From Seonamhaeicola sp. S2-3 (GTDB lineage Bacteria; Bacteroidota; Bacteroidia; Flavobacteriales; Flavobacteriaceae): a DNA stretch of 64,000 nucleotides. The notes under the pieces are model-generated. The model did no database searches and was not told the origin of the DNA. It saw only the letters and a program-made list of their open reading frames with translations. Shown piece by piece: positions 52,358 through 61,527 of the stretch. How positions within the stretch are numbered: the first letter of the stretch is position 1; every line of letters starts with the position of its first letter. The stretch is taken from assembly GCF_001971785.1 (NCBI RefSeq), contig NZ_CP019389.1:3235001-3299000 (forward strand), read 5' to 3'. Made by a program: the position numbers and the translations under genes.

Positions 52358-52418
52358 TATCATTATTGTTTAATTAAAGAGTAGGTGAGTAGTAAATAGT
52401 GTTAAAACAGGCACAAAA

Positions 52419-53540
52419 TCATGTTGTTTTCTTGTAGCTCCAAACGGCTAACCCATTCATAATTAATGCATACAGCAAGGTTTTTAATAACTGAGGAAGA
52501 ATATCTATAAGTCCAGAACCTTTTAACATTACCATACGCATCACTTCTACAAAGTATTTTATAGGGTTAAATTCGGTAATCATTTGAGCCCATTTTGGCA
52601 TACTTTCAATAGGTGTAAATAAACCACTCATTAAAATAAAAATCACGGTAAAAAACCAAGAAATAAACATGGCCTGCTGTTGGGTTTCTGTAAAATTTGA
52701 GATAAACAAACCAATACCTAAAACCACCAAAATATAGATAGAGGTGTATAAATACATTAGAGATAAGCTACCAAGCATTGGTACATTAAAAATGAGTTTT
52801 GCAATAGTTAAACCTATGGTTAACAATCCCATACCAATTACCCAAAATGGAAAAAGTTTACCAATAATAAACTGGCTTTTTTTAATTGGCGTTACATTAA
52901 TTTGCTCTAAAGTGCCTATTTCTTTTTCTCTTACAATATTCATTCCTGATAAAAACAAAGTAATCATGGTTACTAATAAAACCAATATACCAGGAACCAT
53001 ATAGGTTTTATAGTTAAGTGTTTTATTGTACCAAAATAACGGAATGGTATTTATGTTTGAAACCTGTATTTGTTTATCAGAAACTTGAAATAAGTCTACT
53101 TTTATTTGTTGATTAAATTGTTGAATGATTTGCGAAACATAAACGTTTATTACACCAGCTGCAGCACCATCAATGGCATTAATAGTTACACCTAAACTAT
53201 TGTGTTTGTCGTTTTGTAAATCGCGTTCAAAATAAGGTGGAATTTCTAAAACAACATCTACTTCACCTTTTAACATGGCGGAATTAGCTAGAGTTTCCGA
53301 CGAAAAGTTTTTTAAAACATTAAAATACGTTGAGGCATTAAATTTTTCCACTAATGCTCTTGATGTTGATGTATGATTGTTATCTATATATCCAAATTTG
53401 ATGTTTTTAATCTCAAACGTAGCTGCATTAGATAAAATAAGTAGTTGGAGTAGTGGCATTACAAAAATAATTGGCAGCATCCCTTTATTTCTAAAGATTT
53501 GCTTAAACTCTTTTTGTATGATGTATAAAATGGTTTTCAT
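52419..53540 (-). CDS. ABC-2 type permease (YbhR-like)
   Basis: A 373-residue permease. One N-terminal helix (RNKGMLPIIFVMPLLQLLIL), a periplasmic domain of about 140 residues, then five helices with the ABC-2 loop EKEIGTLEQINVTPIKKSQF. It is last in the exporter operon, two bases after the paired permease gene. The two half-permeases probably form a heterodimer driven by the two ATPases upstream. Confidence 0.9.
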   Translation of the reverse strand: MKTILYIIQKEFKQIFRNKGMLPIIFVMPLLQLLILSNAATFEIKNIKFGYIDNNHTSTSRALVEKFNASTYFNVLKNFSSETLANSAMLKGEVDVVLEIPPYFERDLQNDKHNSLGVTINAIDGAAAGVINVYVSQIIQQFNQQIKVDLFQVSDKQIQVSNINTIPLFWYNKTLNYKTYMVPGILVLLVTMITLFLSGMNIVREKEIGTLEQINVTPIKKSQFIIGKLFPFWVIGMGLLTIGLTIAKLIFNVPMLGSLSLMYLYTSIYILVVLGIGLFISNFTETQQQAMFISWFFTVIFILMSGLFTPIESMPKWAQMITEFNPIKYFVEVMRMVMLKGSGLIDILPQLLKTLLYALIMNGLAVWSYKKTT

Positions 53541-53542
53541 TA

Positions 53543-54649
53543 TTATTCCAATCTAATTTTATATTTCTTCACACTCAAAGCAATAAAAAACACAGTCATA
53601 CCCAATAAAATCAAGGTTTCTTTCCATATAAATTGCATGCCAACACCTTTTAGCATAATACCTTTAATAATGATGATGAACCATTTTGCAGGTATTATGT
53701 TGCTTATAATTTGTAAAGGTATAGGCATACTAGAAATAGGGAAAATAAATCCAGACAATAATATCACCGGAAGCATGAGCCCCATTAACGAAATCATCAT
53801 AGCCGTTTGTTGCGTTGCAGAAACTGTTGATATTAAAATACCTAGCGCTAATGCCGTAATAATAAATAAAATACTCTCTAGCGCTAATAAAAATAAACTT
53901 CCTTGAACGGGCATTTTAAAAATAAAAATACCTAATACTACAATTACTATAGCATTAATAATTGATAGAAAAATATAAGGAAACACTTTACCAACAATTA
54001 CCTGAATGGGTTTTAATGGCGATACCAAAAGGATTTCCATAGTGCCTAATTCCTTTTCTCTTGTAATAGAAATTGAAGTCATCATTGCAGAAACCAACAT
54101 CAAAATAATAGTCATTACTCCAGGAACAAACATGTACACGCTTTTTAATTCTGGATTATAAACCATGCGTGTTTCTGGAATAATTTGGTAAGCTATTGTG
54201 ATATCTTTATTTAGATGTTTTTGATAGTGCTGTAAAATAGCATTCACATAATTACTTATAGTGTTTGCAGTATTTGGGTCTGTGGCATCTGTTATAATTT
54301 GAACTGTTGCTTTATTTTCTTTAATAATATGTTTACTAAAATTTTTTTCAAAATTTAAAACAGCCTTTACATGTCCTTTTTGAAACACCGATTCTATATC
54401 AGATTCTTTATCAATGATTTGTTTAACACTGAAATACTTTGAGGCTGATATTTTATTGATGATTTCTGTTGTAGTAGCGTCTTTAGAATGGTCTAAAATA
54501 GCAATATCAACATTATTGATTTCATTGGTAATGGCGAAACCAAAGAGTAAAATTTGGGCAATAGGCATACCAAAGAGAATAAACAACGAACGTCTGTCTC
54601 TAAAAATATGGTAGTACTCTTTTTTTATAAAACCTATGAATCTTTTCAT
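53543..54649 (-). CDS. ABC-2 type permease (YbhS-like)
   Basis: A 368-residue permease with the same plan as its neighbour: RDRRSLFILFGMPIAQILLF helix, large periplasmic part, and the loop REKELGTMEILLVSPLKPIQ. I start at ATG 54649 (MKRFIGFIKKEYYHIFRD); an upstream in-frame ATG at 54673 adds MGKLKGAN, which lies in a small hairpin region. A 110-bp gap with hairpins separates it from the ATPase gene. Confidence 0.88.
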   Translation of the reverse strand: MKRFIGFIKKEYYHIFRDRRSLFILFGMPIAQILLFGFAITNEINNVDIAILDHSKDATTTEIINKISASKYFSVKQIIDKESDIESVFQKGHVKAVLNFEKNFSKHIIKENKATVQIITDATDPNTANTISNYVNAILQHYQKHLNKDITIAYQIIPETRMVYNPELKSVYMFVPGVMTIILMLVSAMMTSISITREKELGTMEILLVSPLKPIQVIVGKVFPYIFLSIINAIVIVVLGIFIFKMPVQGSLFLLALESILFIITALALGILISTVSATQQTAMMISLMGLMLPVILLSGFIFPISSMPIPLQIISNIIPAKWFIIIIKGIMLKGVGMQFIWKETLILLGMTVFFIALSVKKYKIRLE

Positions 54650-54655
54650 ATTAGC

Positions 54656-54785
54656 CCCTTTTAATTTCCCCAAAAGGGAAAAACGTGTTACTTAAATCGT
54701 GTATGTAAAAATTATTCATTTCTTTAACTATCAGATTTTTAAAGCTTTTTTAATTCCCTTCCTTATGGAAAAGGTTAGAGATGGG
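54656..54785. other. Intergenic hairpins inside the exporter operon
   Basis: CCCTTTT (54656-54662) pairs with AAAAGGG (54672-54678), and a further CCCTTCC...GGAAAAGG pair lies near 54755-54773. These GC-richer, interrupted stems resemble the repetitive intergenic elements common in flavobacterial genomes. They may lower read-through or act as mRNA-stability elements between ATPase and permease genes. Confidence 0.4.
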
Positions 54786-55514
54786 CTATCTCGCCAATTT
54801 CAAAAACACATCATTCATATTATCTACATTAAACTGTACCTTCAATTTTTTTGGTGTATCTAGAGCTTCAATTTTTCCGTTTACCATAATGGAAACACGG
54901 TCGCAATATTCGGCTTCATCCATGTAATGAGTAGTAACGAAAACGGTTGTTCCTTGGTTGGCGGCTTTATATATTAACTCCCAAAACTGACGTCTGGTTA
55001 TTGGATCTACGCCTCCAGTAGGCTCATCTAAAAACACAATTTTAGGATTATGAATTAAGGACACTGAAAAGGATAGTTTCTGTTTCCATCCCAATGGTAA
55101 AGCCCCAACCAATTTATTAGAAACACTTTGCAAGCCTAATTCTTCAATTAAGACATCTGATTTTTCCTTAATTAGCTTTCTAGACAACCCGTAAATACCT
55201 CCAAAAAAAATAATATTTTCTCTCACCGTTAAATCGTCATACAAAGCAAATTTCTGGCTCATATAGCCAATATTTTTCTTAATGTCTTCGGCATTAGAAT
55301 ACACATCAAATCCAGCTACATTAGCCTTACCAGAAGTTGGATTAGAAATGCCAATTAGCATTTTCATTGCGGTAGTTTTTCCTGCGCCATTGGCTCCTAA
55401 AAATCCAAAAATCTCACCTTTTTTAACTTCAAAAGAGATGGCATTTACTGCCGTAAAATCACCAAACATTTTGGTTAACTCTTCTACTTGTATAACGTTA
55501 TTACTATTCATCAT
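54786..55514 (-). CDS. ABC transporter ATP-binding protein (second ATPase)
   Basis: A 242-residue ATPase: Walker A GANGAGKTTAMKML, a helical-domain region, Walker B KIVFLDEPTGGVDP and the switch His in TTHYMDEAEY. The signature motif is degenerate, reading LGWKQKLSFS rather than LSGGQ. It overlaps the first ATPase gene by four bases (ATGA), so the two are made at equal levels; together they correspond to the two halves of E. coli YbhF. Confidence 0.9.
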   Translation of the reverse strand: MMNSNNVIQVEELTKMFGDFTAVNAISFEVKKGEIFGFLGANGAGKTTAMKMLIGISNPTSGKANVAGFDVYSNAEDIKKNIGYMSQKFALYDDLTVRENIIFFGGIYGLSRKLIKEKSDVLIEELGLQSVSNKLVGALPLGWKQKLSFSVSLIHNPKIVFLDEPTGGVDPITRRQFWELIYKAANQGTTVFVTTHYMDEAEYCDRVSIMVNGKIEALDTPKKLKVQFNVDNMNDVFLKLAR

Positions 55515-56413
55515 TTTGCTAATTCCATAAAGGTATCTTCAATAGTGGCTTTGGTTTTTTCTATATGTATATTTGATAAGTTTTTGCTTTCTAAATACAG
55601 TTGTAATTGTTTAGGATTAAAATCAGCTCTACTATCTGTATAATGCACAAACTCGCCAAAAGGGTACACACTATGATTGTGTTCATATTCATTTAAACTA
55701 TTGATGAGCCTATACATATTATTGGCACTAACATTGTAAATTGGCTTTTGATAGTGCTTAACAATGGCTTTAGGCGTATCTATTTCCAAAATTTTTCCGT
55801 CTTGAATAAGTGCTATTCTATCACATAAAGCTGCTTCATCCATATAAGGTGTTGAAACCAAAATGGTAATTTCTTTTTGCTGTAAGCGCTTAAGCATGTC
55901 CCAAAATTCTTTACGCGATACGGGATCAACTCCAGTGGTAGGCTCGTCTAAAAAAAGTACTTTAGGTTTATGTATTAATGCACAACTTAAGGCGAGTTTT
56001 TGTTTCATACCACCTGATAGCTTTCCTGCACGACGGTCTTTAAACGGTTCTATTTGAACATAGATGTCTTTTATTAAATCGTAATTTTCTTCTATAGTAG
56101 TTCCAAAAATGGTTGCAAAAAAGTTTAAGTTTTCTTCAACCGTTAAATCTTGATACAATGAAAATTTCCCAGGCATATAGCCAACACTGTTTCTTATGTT
56201 TTTGTATTCTGAAACCACATTGTAACCAGCAACAGTTGCTGTACCCTTATCTGCAAATAACAGGGTAGTCAATATCCTAAATAACGTAGTTTTTCCTGCG
56301 CCATCAGGACCAATAAGCCCAAAGAGTTCACCTTTTTTAACTTCAAAAGAGATATCTTGTAAGGCATTTACACTTTTATAAGATTTACTAATATGTTTTA
56401 CAGAAATACTCAT
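55511..56413 (-). CDS. ABC transporter ATP-binding protein (first ATPase)
   Basis: A 300-residue ATPase with Walker A GPDGAGKTTLFRIL, an intact signature KLSGGMKQKLALS, Walker B KVLFLDEPTTGVDP and a switch position TPYMDEAALCD in which Thr-Pro replaces the usual Thr-His. The C-terminal extension of about 70 residues contains a partly helical regulatory region. It lies 10 bp after the HlyD adaptor gene. Confidence 0.9.
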   Translation of the reverse strand: MSISVKHISKSYKSVNALQDISFEVKKGELFGLIGPDGAGKTTLFRILTTLLFADKGTATVAGYNVVSEYKNIRNSVGYMPGKFSLYQDLTVEENLNFFATIFGTTIEENYDLIKDIYVQIEPFKDRRAGKLSGGMKQKLALSCALIHKPKVLFLDEPTTGVDPVSRKEFWDMLKRLQQKEITILVSTPYMDEAALCDRIALIQDGKILEIDTPKAIVKHYQKPIYNVSANNMYRLINSLNEYEHNHSVYPFGEFVHYTDSRADFNPKQLQLYLESKNLSNIHIEKTKATIEDTFMELAK

Positions 56414-56423
56414 TAGCGTGTAT

Positions 56424-57311
56424 TTAGTTTAGCCACAATTCTGCTGGCATGCCAATTTTTAGGCTACCATCGTTTTTAACATCTATTTTTACAGCATAAA
56501 CCAAAGCAACACGTTCTTCTTTAGTTTGAATAATTTTTGGCGTAAATTCAGCTTCTGATGCTATCCAACTAATTGTACCACTATAAGATTTCATAGCGTC
56601 TCCATCATCAACTTTTACAGTTACTTTTTGTCCTATTTTTATATTTACCAATTGGGTTTCACTCACATAAACACGTAGTTGCATGATATTTAAATTAGCT
56701 ATTTTATAAAGTGGTTTTCCAAAAGCGGTAATTTCATTTGGTTCGGCATATTTGGTTAACACCGTACCGTTTATAGGATTTATAATTTTACTCTTTTGAA
56801 TTTGGTCATCAATCTGTTTTAGCTGAACGTCAATTGATTTTAATTCATTAACCACAGGAGCGTTTTGAATTTCTACACTTCGAATTTGATTTTTAATTAC
56901 ATCAATTTCACCCTCAACATCATCTAATTGCTTTTGCGTTCCAGCATTTTCTTTTATTAAATTTTCAACTCTATTTTTGTTGATGTTAGCTGTTTTTAAT
57001 TTTGAATTTAATACCGAAATCTGAGACAAAACACCTTTAGATTTAGAGCTAATGATAGCTTTAGACACTTGTAGTTGTTCGCGTTTTAAAGCCAATGGAA
57101 TGGTGTCAATATAACCTATAAACTGGTTCTTTTTAAGTACATCACCTTCATTAATATTAAACTGCATTAGCTTTCCGTTATTTTCGGCTGAAATTGTAAC
57201 TTCTGTGGCTTCAAAATTGCCATAACCATCAGCTTTATCATTGCCATTTCCGCAAGAAAATAGCGTAATAGTTAATAGCGCCATTGCTAGTATATATGTG
57301 TGGTTTTTCAT
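56424..57311 (-). CDS. HlyD-family efflux adaptor lipoprotein (YbhG-like)
   Basis: A 295-residue membrane-fusion protein. The signal peptide MKNHTYILAMALLTITLFSC ends in a lipobox Cys at residue 20. A lipoyl-like half (LMQFNINEGDVLKKNQFIGY), a long coiled-coil hairpin (about residues 75-165), the second lipoyl half (INPINGTVLTKYAEPNEI) and a beta-barrel domain follow. It links the ABC pump to TolC across the periplasm. Confidence 0.92.
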   Translation of the reverse strand: MKNHTYILAMALLTITLFSCGNGNDKADGYGNFEATEVTISAENNGKLMQFNINEGDVLKKNQFIGYIDTIPLALKREQLQVSKAIISSKSKGVLSQISVLNSKLKTANINKNRVENLIKENAGTQKQLDDVEGEIDVIKNQIRSVEIQNAPVVNELKSIDVQLKQIDDQIQKSKIINPINGTVLTKYAEPNEITAFGKPLYKIANLNIMQLRVYVSETQLVNIKIGQKVTVKVDDGDAMKSYSGTISWIASEAEFTPKIIQTKEERVALVYAVKIDVKNDGSLKIGMPAELWLN

Positions 57312-57321
57312 CTTTTAATAG

Positions 57322-58566
57322 TTATTGTCCTTTAATAATATTGTAATTCGCTTTAGCGAGTTGTAATTGTATTTTATGCCTAACCAAAGTGTTTTCATCT
57401 TGGTATAAATTGGTAAGTTCTGTTATGTAATCTGAAGACGTAATTACACCATTTTTAAGTTGCGAATCGGCGGTTTGTAGTACCTCTTTTCTAAGGTTGA
57501 TTATAGCTTCGTCTGATGTTATAATGGCTTGTATTTTCTCTATCTCTTTTTGTTGTTTGTTAAGTTCTATGTTGGTATTGAGTTTAAATGTTTCTGTTTC
57601 GGTATCTACAATTTCTTTATTAATGGCTAAAGATTGACGCTGCTTTTTCTTTGAGTTCCAATCAAAGACATTCCAATTTAATTTAACCCCAACGGTATAA
57701 AATGTTTGAAAGGAATTATCTAACATATTCAACCCTGGATTACCATATCCACCAGTTGCAAAACCTGATAGCTGTGGCGCATTTTGTTTAGAAATTAATG
57801 TTTCAGATTGTGCAATTTCTTCTTTTTTAAGCTGAAATAATTCTAATTCAGGTCTGTTTAAATCATCTTGTAATTGTGTTTCAATACTAGGATTTTGAAA
57901 TAGGGTGGAAGATGGTAACGGTTTATTTATTAAACTTGAAAGCGTTTCAATGAGAGCTGTTTTATTGCTTTTCAGTTCAAGTAATTGTTGACTAATTTTT
58001 AATAATTCGGCTTTTAAAACGTTATCAGAAGCTGGTAAAATAACACCATATTTAATACCAGAAACCACTTCTTTTAGTTTTGCTTCTAATTGCGATTGTT
58101 TGGCTTTTAGCAACAATTCTGATTCCTGAGCTAATAAAATAGAGAAATACAGTTGGTTTATTTGTTGTTTTAATTGGTACAAACTCACCTCAATCTGTTT
58201 TTGTTTTGTTTTAAGTTGAGCAGATTTTAGATGTAATGAGGCATTTGTTAATCCGCCATTATAAATTAGTTGATTTGCCGATAATGTAGCGCGGTATTGG
58301 TCTTTATTTAAGGGGGCTACAGATGAAACTGGTATTTCAATAACATCGGATTGATAGGTTGCTTGCGCACCAAGATTTAATTGTGGTAGTTTTGTTGCTG
58401 CAATGGCTTCTGCATCTAATTGATACTGATTTTCTAATAATTGCGTCTGTTTAGCTAAAGGGTAGTTTTTAGTTACCAAGTTGTAACATTCCTCTAATGT
58501 GATTGCTTTTTGGGCATAAGCAGAACCGGTTATTATGCTAATTAAAATGACTAGTAAAAATTTCAT
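57322..58566 (-). CDS. TolC-family outer membrane efflux protein
   Basis: A 414-residue outer membrane factor with a signal peptide (end near GSAYAQ), the opening ITLEECYNLVTKNYPLA and two long coiled-coil halves with repeated LYQLKQQINQLYFSI-like segments and a beta-strand region YTVGVKLNWNVFDWNSKK. It gives the exporter its own outer-membrane channel, which E. coli ybhGFSR lacks. It starts one base after the tetR stop codon. Confidence 0.92.
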   Translation of the reverse strand: MKFLLVILISIITGSAYAQKAITLEECYNLVTKNYPLAKQTQLLENQYQLDAEAIAATKLPQLNLGAQATYQSDVIEIPVSSVAPLNKDQYRATLSANQLIYNGGLTNASLHLKSAQLKTKQKQIEVSLYQLKQQINQLYFSILLAQESELLLKAKQSQLEAKLKEVVSGIKYGVILPASDNVLKAELLKISQQLLELKSNKTALIETLSSLINKPLPSSTLFQNPSIETQLQDDLNRPELELFQLKKEEIAQSETLISKQNAPQLSGFATGGYGNPGLNMLDNSFQTFYTVGVKLNWNVFDWNSKKKQRQSLAINKEIVDTETETFKLNTNIELNKQQKEIEKIQAIITSDEAIINLRKEVLQTADSQLKNGVITSSDYITELTNLYQDENTLVRHKIQLQLAKANYNIIKGQ

Positions 58567-58567
58567 T

Positions 58568-59182
58568 TTATGAATGCTTTATTGAATTGATAATAAAATT
58601 GGCCACTTCTGTTTTTCGGTCTTCCATAAGCTGTTTGTAGGTATCATTACTTACATTGGCTAATGCCATTACCAAAGGTTTGCCCACAAACGGAAAAACA
58701 TTAAGCGAAATAATATTTATGAATAATTGCTCTCCACTTATAGGTTTTATAATCCCTTTACTAACTTCTTCTTCTACTTGCTTTTTAAAGTTTTCTAAAT
58801 TGGGAAAACTTTTATTGTCTTTTAGTTTTAGAATAAAATCTTGATTTCTATTGAGCTCTTGAATGATGAAATTTGGTAAATATGGATGTTTAATAATGAA
58901 CGCGATATAGTTTGAAGTGAAGTTTCTAATCTTATCTTCAATAGTAGAATCATCATTTAAAATAGCATTTAATTGAGGTGCTAATAAAGAAAAGGCATTT
59001 TTAAAAACAGCCTCAAATAACATCTGTTTACTTCTATAATAATAATGAAGCATAGCTTTATTAATACCCGCTTTATCTGCTATTTCTTGCATACGTGCGC
59101 CATCCATTCCTTTAGTTTGAAACACCTCTTTTGCTGCCGTAAGTATTTGTTGCTCTGTGTTTTTATCTTTTATCCTCGTCAT
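58568..59182 (-). CDS. TetR/AcrR family regulator of the exporter operon
   Basis: From ATG 59182 a 204-residue repressor. The HTH reads MQEIADKAGINKAMLHYYYR and the C-terminal part is helical (ligand pocket). In-frame ATG 59215 would add 11 residues but lies inside the operator. It is first in the operon TetR-TolC-HlyD-ATPase-ATPase-permease-permease, as CecR is for ybhGFSR. Confidence 0.9.
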   Translation of the reverse strand: MTRIKDKNTEQQILTAAKEVFQTKGMDGARMQEIADKAGINKAMLHYYYRSKQMLFEAVFKNAFSLLAPQLNAILNDDSTIEDKIRNFTSNYIAFIIKHPYLPNFIIQELNRNQDFILKLKDNKSFPNLENFKKQVEEEVSKGIIKPISGEQLFINIISLNVFPFVGKPLVMALANVSNDTYKQLMEDRKTEVANFIINSIKHS

Positions 59183-59196
59183 ATTAACTAAACAGT

Positions 59197-59220
59197 TTAA
59201 CCATTTGGTTAACAAATGTA
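59197..59220 (-). promoter_or_regulatory. Exporter operon promoter and TetR operator
   Basis: TTAACCA-TT-TGGTTAA (59197-59212) is a perfect inverted repeat with seven-base arms. It directly abuts the minus-strand -7 box TACATTTG (59213-59220), so it covers the expected start point, 15 bp before the tetR ATG. This fits autorepression of the whole operon. Confidence 0.72.
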
Positions 59221-59390
59221 ATATTAAAATTTTAATAAAAGAAATATGAGCTAATTTTTTATCAAGAATGACTACTGAAATAATGTGAAGTGTGCTTTAT
59301 AAAATTGAAAATCAAAAAAGGTAAAGCGTGATATATTGCGGAAAGTTACCTAATTGGGTTTATTACGTATAAGTGTATATGGCGTAAAAT

Positions 59391-59532
59391 AAAAAGAGAC
59401 TGTCTGAAAAGTCAAATTTTTTGTCAAAATGAGCATATCGAAATTATTAACATAGTAAGATAACCAATATTGGTTTCGACAAGCTTAACCTGACAAACGG
59501 AAAACAAACGGCTTTTCAGACAGTCTCTTTTT
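59391..59532. repeat. 142-bp inverted-repeat element (MITE/REP-like)
   Basis: Two perfect 21-base arms (AAAAAGAGACTGTCTGAAAA... at 59391-59411 and its complement at 59512-59532) enclose 100 bp that themselves hold inner inverted pairs (TTGTCA/TGACAA and TCGAAA/TTTCGA). There is no ORF. The outer stem plus T-runs can also end transcription from the minus-strand gene at 59554. Confidence 0.72.
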
Positions 59533-59553
59533 TTATCCTTTAAATGATTTCTA

Positions 59554-60228
59554 CTAGAGTTTATTTAATAATGTTTCGGCTACTAATTGCGATGATGCAG
59601 GATTTTGTCCTGTAATTAAATTACCATCTTCAAGAACATAAGGTTGCCAAGCATCGGCGTTGGAGTAGAAGCCACCATGTTCAATCAACATATTTTCTAC
59701 TAAAATGGGTACAACTTCGGTTAAACCAACTTGTGCTTCTTCATGATTTGAAAATCCAGTTACATTTTTACCTTTTACTAAGCGTGTACCGTCTTCGTTT
59801 TTTACATCTTTTAAAGCCGCTGGTGCGTGACAAACAAAAGCAATGGGTTTGTTTTGAGCATTAAATTTTTCAATTAAATTTATTGAATTTTTATCGTTTG
59901 CTAAATCCCATAATGGTCCATGACCACCTGGATAAAACACTGCATCAAAATGATCTGGATTTATATCGGTTAATTGCTTTGTGTTTGCTATAAGTGCTTT
60001 AGTTTCAGCATCATTATTAAAACGTTTAGTAGCTTCTGTGGCTGCATCAGGCATTTCACTACTTGGATCAATTGGTGCAGCACCGCCTTTTGGTGTGGCC
60101 AAAGTAATGGTTGCGCCTTTATCTAATAAGGTGTAATAAGGACTTGCAAACTCTTCTACCCAAAATCCTGTTTTTTTCCCTGTATCTCCTAATTTATCAT
60201 GAGATGTTAATACAAATAATACGTTCAT
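59554..60228 (-). CDS. DJ-1/PfpI family protein (Hsp31-like glyoxalase III/chaperone)
   Basis: A 224-residue class I glutamine amidotransferase-like protein. The nucleophile elbow AFVCHAPAAL has Cys133 and His134, with an acidic partner near TGFWVEEFASPY (E25/E26) and GGHGPLWDL at 101-109. This is the pattern of Hsp31-type glyoxalases and chaperones that remove methylglyoxal. It lies in the reductase block, which fits an aldehyde-detoxification theme. Confidence 0.88.
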   Translation of the reverse strand: MNVLFVLTSHDKLGDTGKKTGFWVEEFASPYYTLLDKGATITLATPKGGAAPIDPSSEMPDAATEATKRFNNDAETKALIANTKQLTDINPDHFDAVFYPGGHGPLWDLANDKNSINLIEKFNAQNKPIAFVCHAPAALKDVKNEDGTRLVKGKNVTGFSNHEEAQVGLTEVVPILVENMLIEHGGFYSNADAWQPYVLEDGNLITGQNPASSQLVAETLLNKL

Positions 60229-60353
60229 TTCAATTTATTTTTTAAATGTTGTTTAGCTCCTTAAACCTTCTTTAGAAGCTATTTAATTTTATGGTTAACA
60301 CATTGCAATAACAGATTATGTATTAACCAATGTTTTAATATACTTTACTAAAA

Positions 60354-61514
60354 CTAGTATGCCATTTTTACAATACTTTCTACTTTTTCTGGCGATAAAG
60401 ATTGGTGTTCACCTAATCCTGTCCATCCACGGTCTGTAAATCGTTTTGCAATTTCTTCGGCAGTACCTTCATAGTCTTTAGTATAGTCTGATAGTTTAGT
60501 ATCTATTCCTAATTCATGGAAAAATGCTTCTGTTTTTTCAATGGCAGCATAGGCTTTATCGTCTGTACTTCCTTCAGTAACATTCCAAACACGTTCTGCA
60601 TATTGCGCTAGTTTTTCTTTTTTAGCTTCAAAATTATATTTGTAATGACTAGGAGCAATTACAGCCAATGTGCGCGCGTGGTCAATACCAAATAAAGCCG
60701 TTAATTCATGTCCCATTGCATGAATAGCCCAATCTCCTGGAACGCCTTTTTGAATTAATCCATTTAAAGCCATAGTACAACTCCACATAAAGTTAGAAGC
60801 TGCTTTGTAATTGGTTGGATCTTTTAAAACTGTTGGCGCTACTTCAATTAAAGTTTGTAAAATGCTTTCTGCAAAACGATCTTGCAATAAAGCACCAATA
60901 GGGTAGGTCATGTATTGTTCTAAAACATGGGTAAAAGCATCTGTTAAACCATTTGCTAGTTGACGTTTTGGAATAGAACTTATTACTTGAGGATCTAAAA
61001 CAGAAAATTCTGGGAATAAACCAGGGCCACCCATGGCTAATTTTTCTTCAGTTTCTGCTCTAGAAATTACGGCTCCAGAATTCATTTCAGACCCTGTTGC
61101 AGGTAGAGTTAAAACAGTTCCAAAAGGCATGCCTTTTTCGGTTCTAATATGGTTTGTTAAAATATCCCAAGGGGTGTCTCCTTTGTAAACTGCTGCTGCA
61201 GATAAAAATTTTGTTCCATCTATTACAGAGCCACCACCTACGGCTAATAAATAGTTGATATTTTTATCTTTAATAACCTTAAGCGCTTCCATTAAAATAG
61301 CATATTCTGGGTTAGCAGGAATACCGCCAAACTCCGTTACATCTACATCTGCTAAAGCTGTTTTAACTTGGTTATAAATACCGTTTTTCTTGATACTTCC
61401 GCCACCATAAAGCAATAATACTTTTGCATTGGTTGGAATTTCTTCTTTTACTTGTTTTATGGTATCCTTTCCAAAAATAATTTTTGTAGGATTTTTAAAT
61501 TCAAAATTGTTCAT
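60354..61514 (-). CDS. yqhD: Iron-containing alcohol dehydrogenase (YqhD-like)
   Basis: A 386-residue NADPH-dependent alcohol dehydrogenase. GGGSIKKNGIY and LAVGGGSVIDGTKFL are the nucleotide motifs, LTDAFTHVLEQYMTYP supplies Asp and His metal ligands and IHAMGHELTALFGIDHA the later His residues. YqhD-type enzymes reduce reactive aldehydes. It precedes the DJ-1 gene and follows the MDR reductase with a 13-bp gap. Confidence 0.93.
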   Translation of the reverse strand: MNNFEFKNPTKIIFGKDTIKQVKEEIPTNAKVLLLYGGGSIKKNGIYNQVKTALADVDVTEFGGIPANPEYAILMEALKVIKDKNINYLLAVGGGSVIDGTKFLSAAAVYKGDTPWDILTNHIRTEKGMPFGTVLTLPATGSEMNSGAVISRAETEEKLAMGGPGLFPEFSVLDPQVISSIPKRQLANGLTDAFTHVLEQYMTYPIGALLQDRFAESILQTLIEVAPTVLKDPTNYKAASNFMWSCTMALNGLIQKGVPGDWAIHAMGHELTALFGIDHARTLAVIAPSHYKYNFEAKKEKLAQYAERVWNVTEGSTDDKAYAAIEKTEAFFHELGIDTKLSDYTKDYEGTAEEIAKRFTDRGWTGLGEHQSLSPEKVESIVKMAY

Positions 61515-61527
61515 CTTGTTTTGTTTT

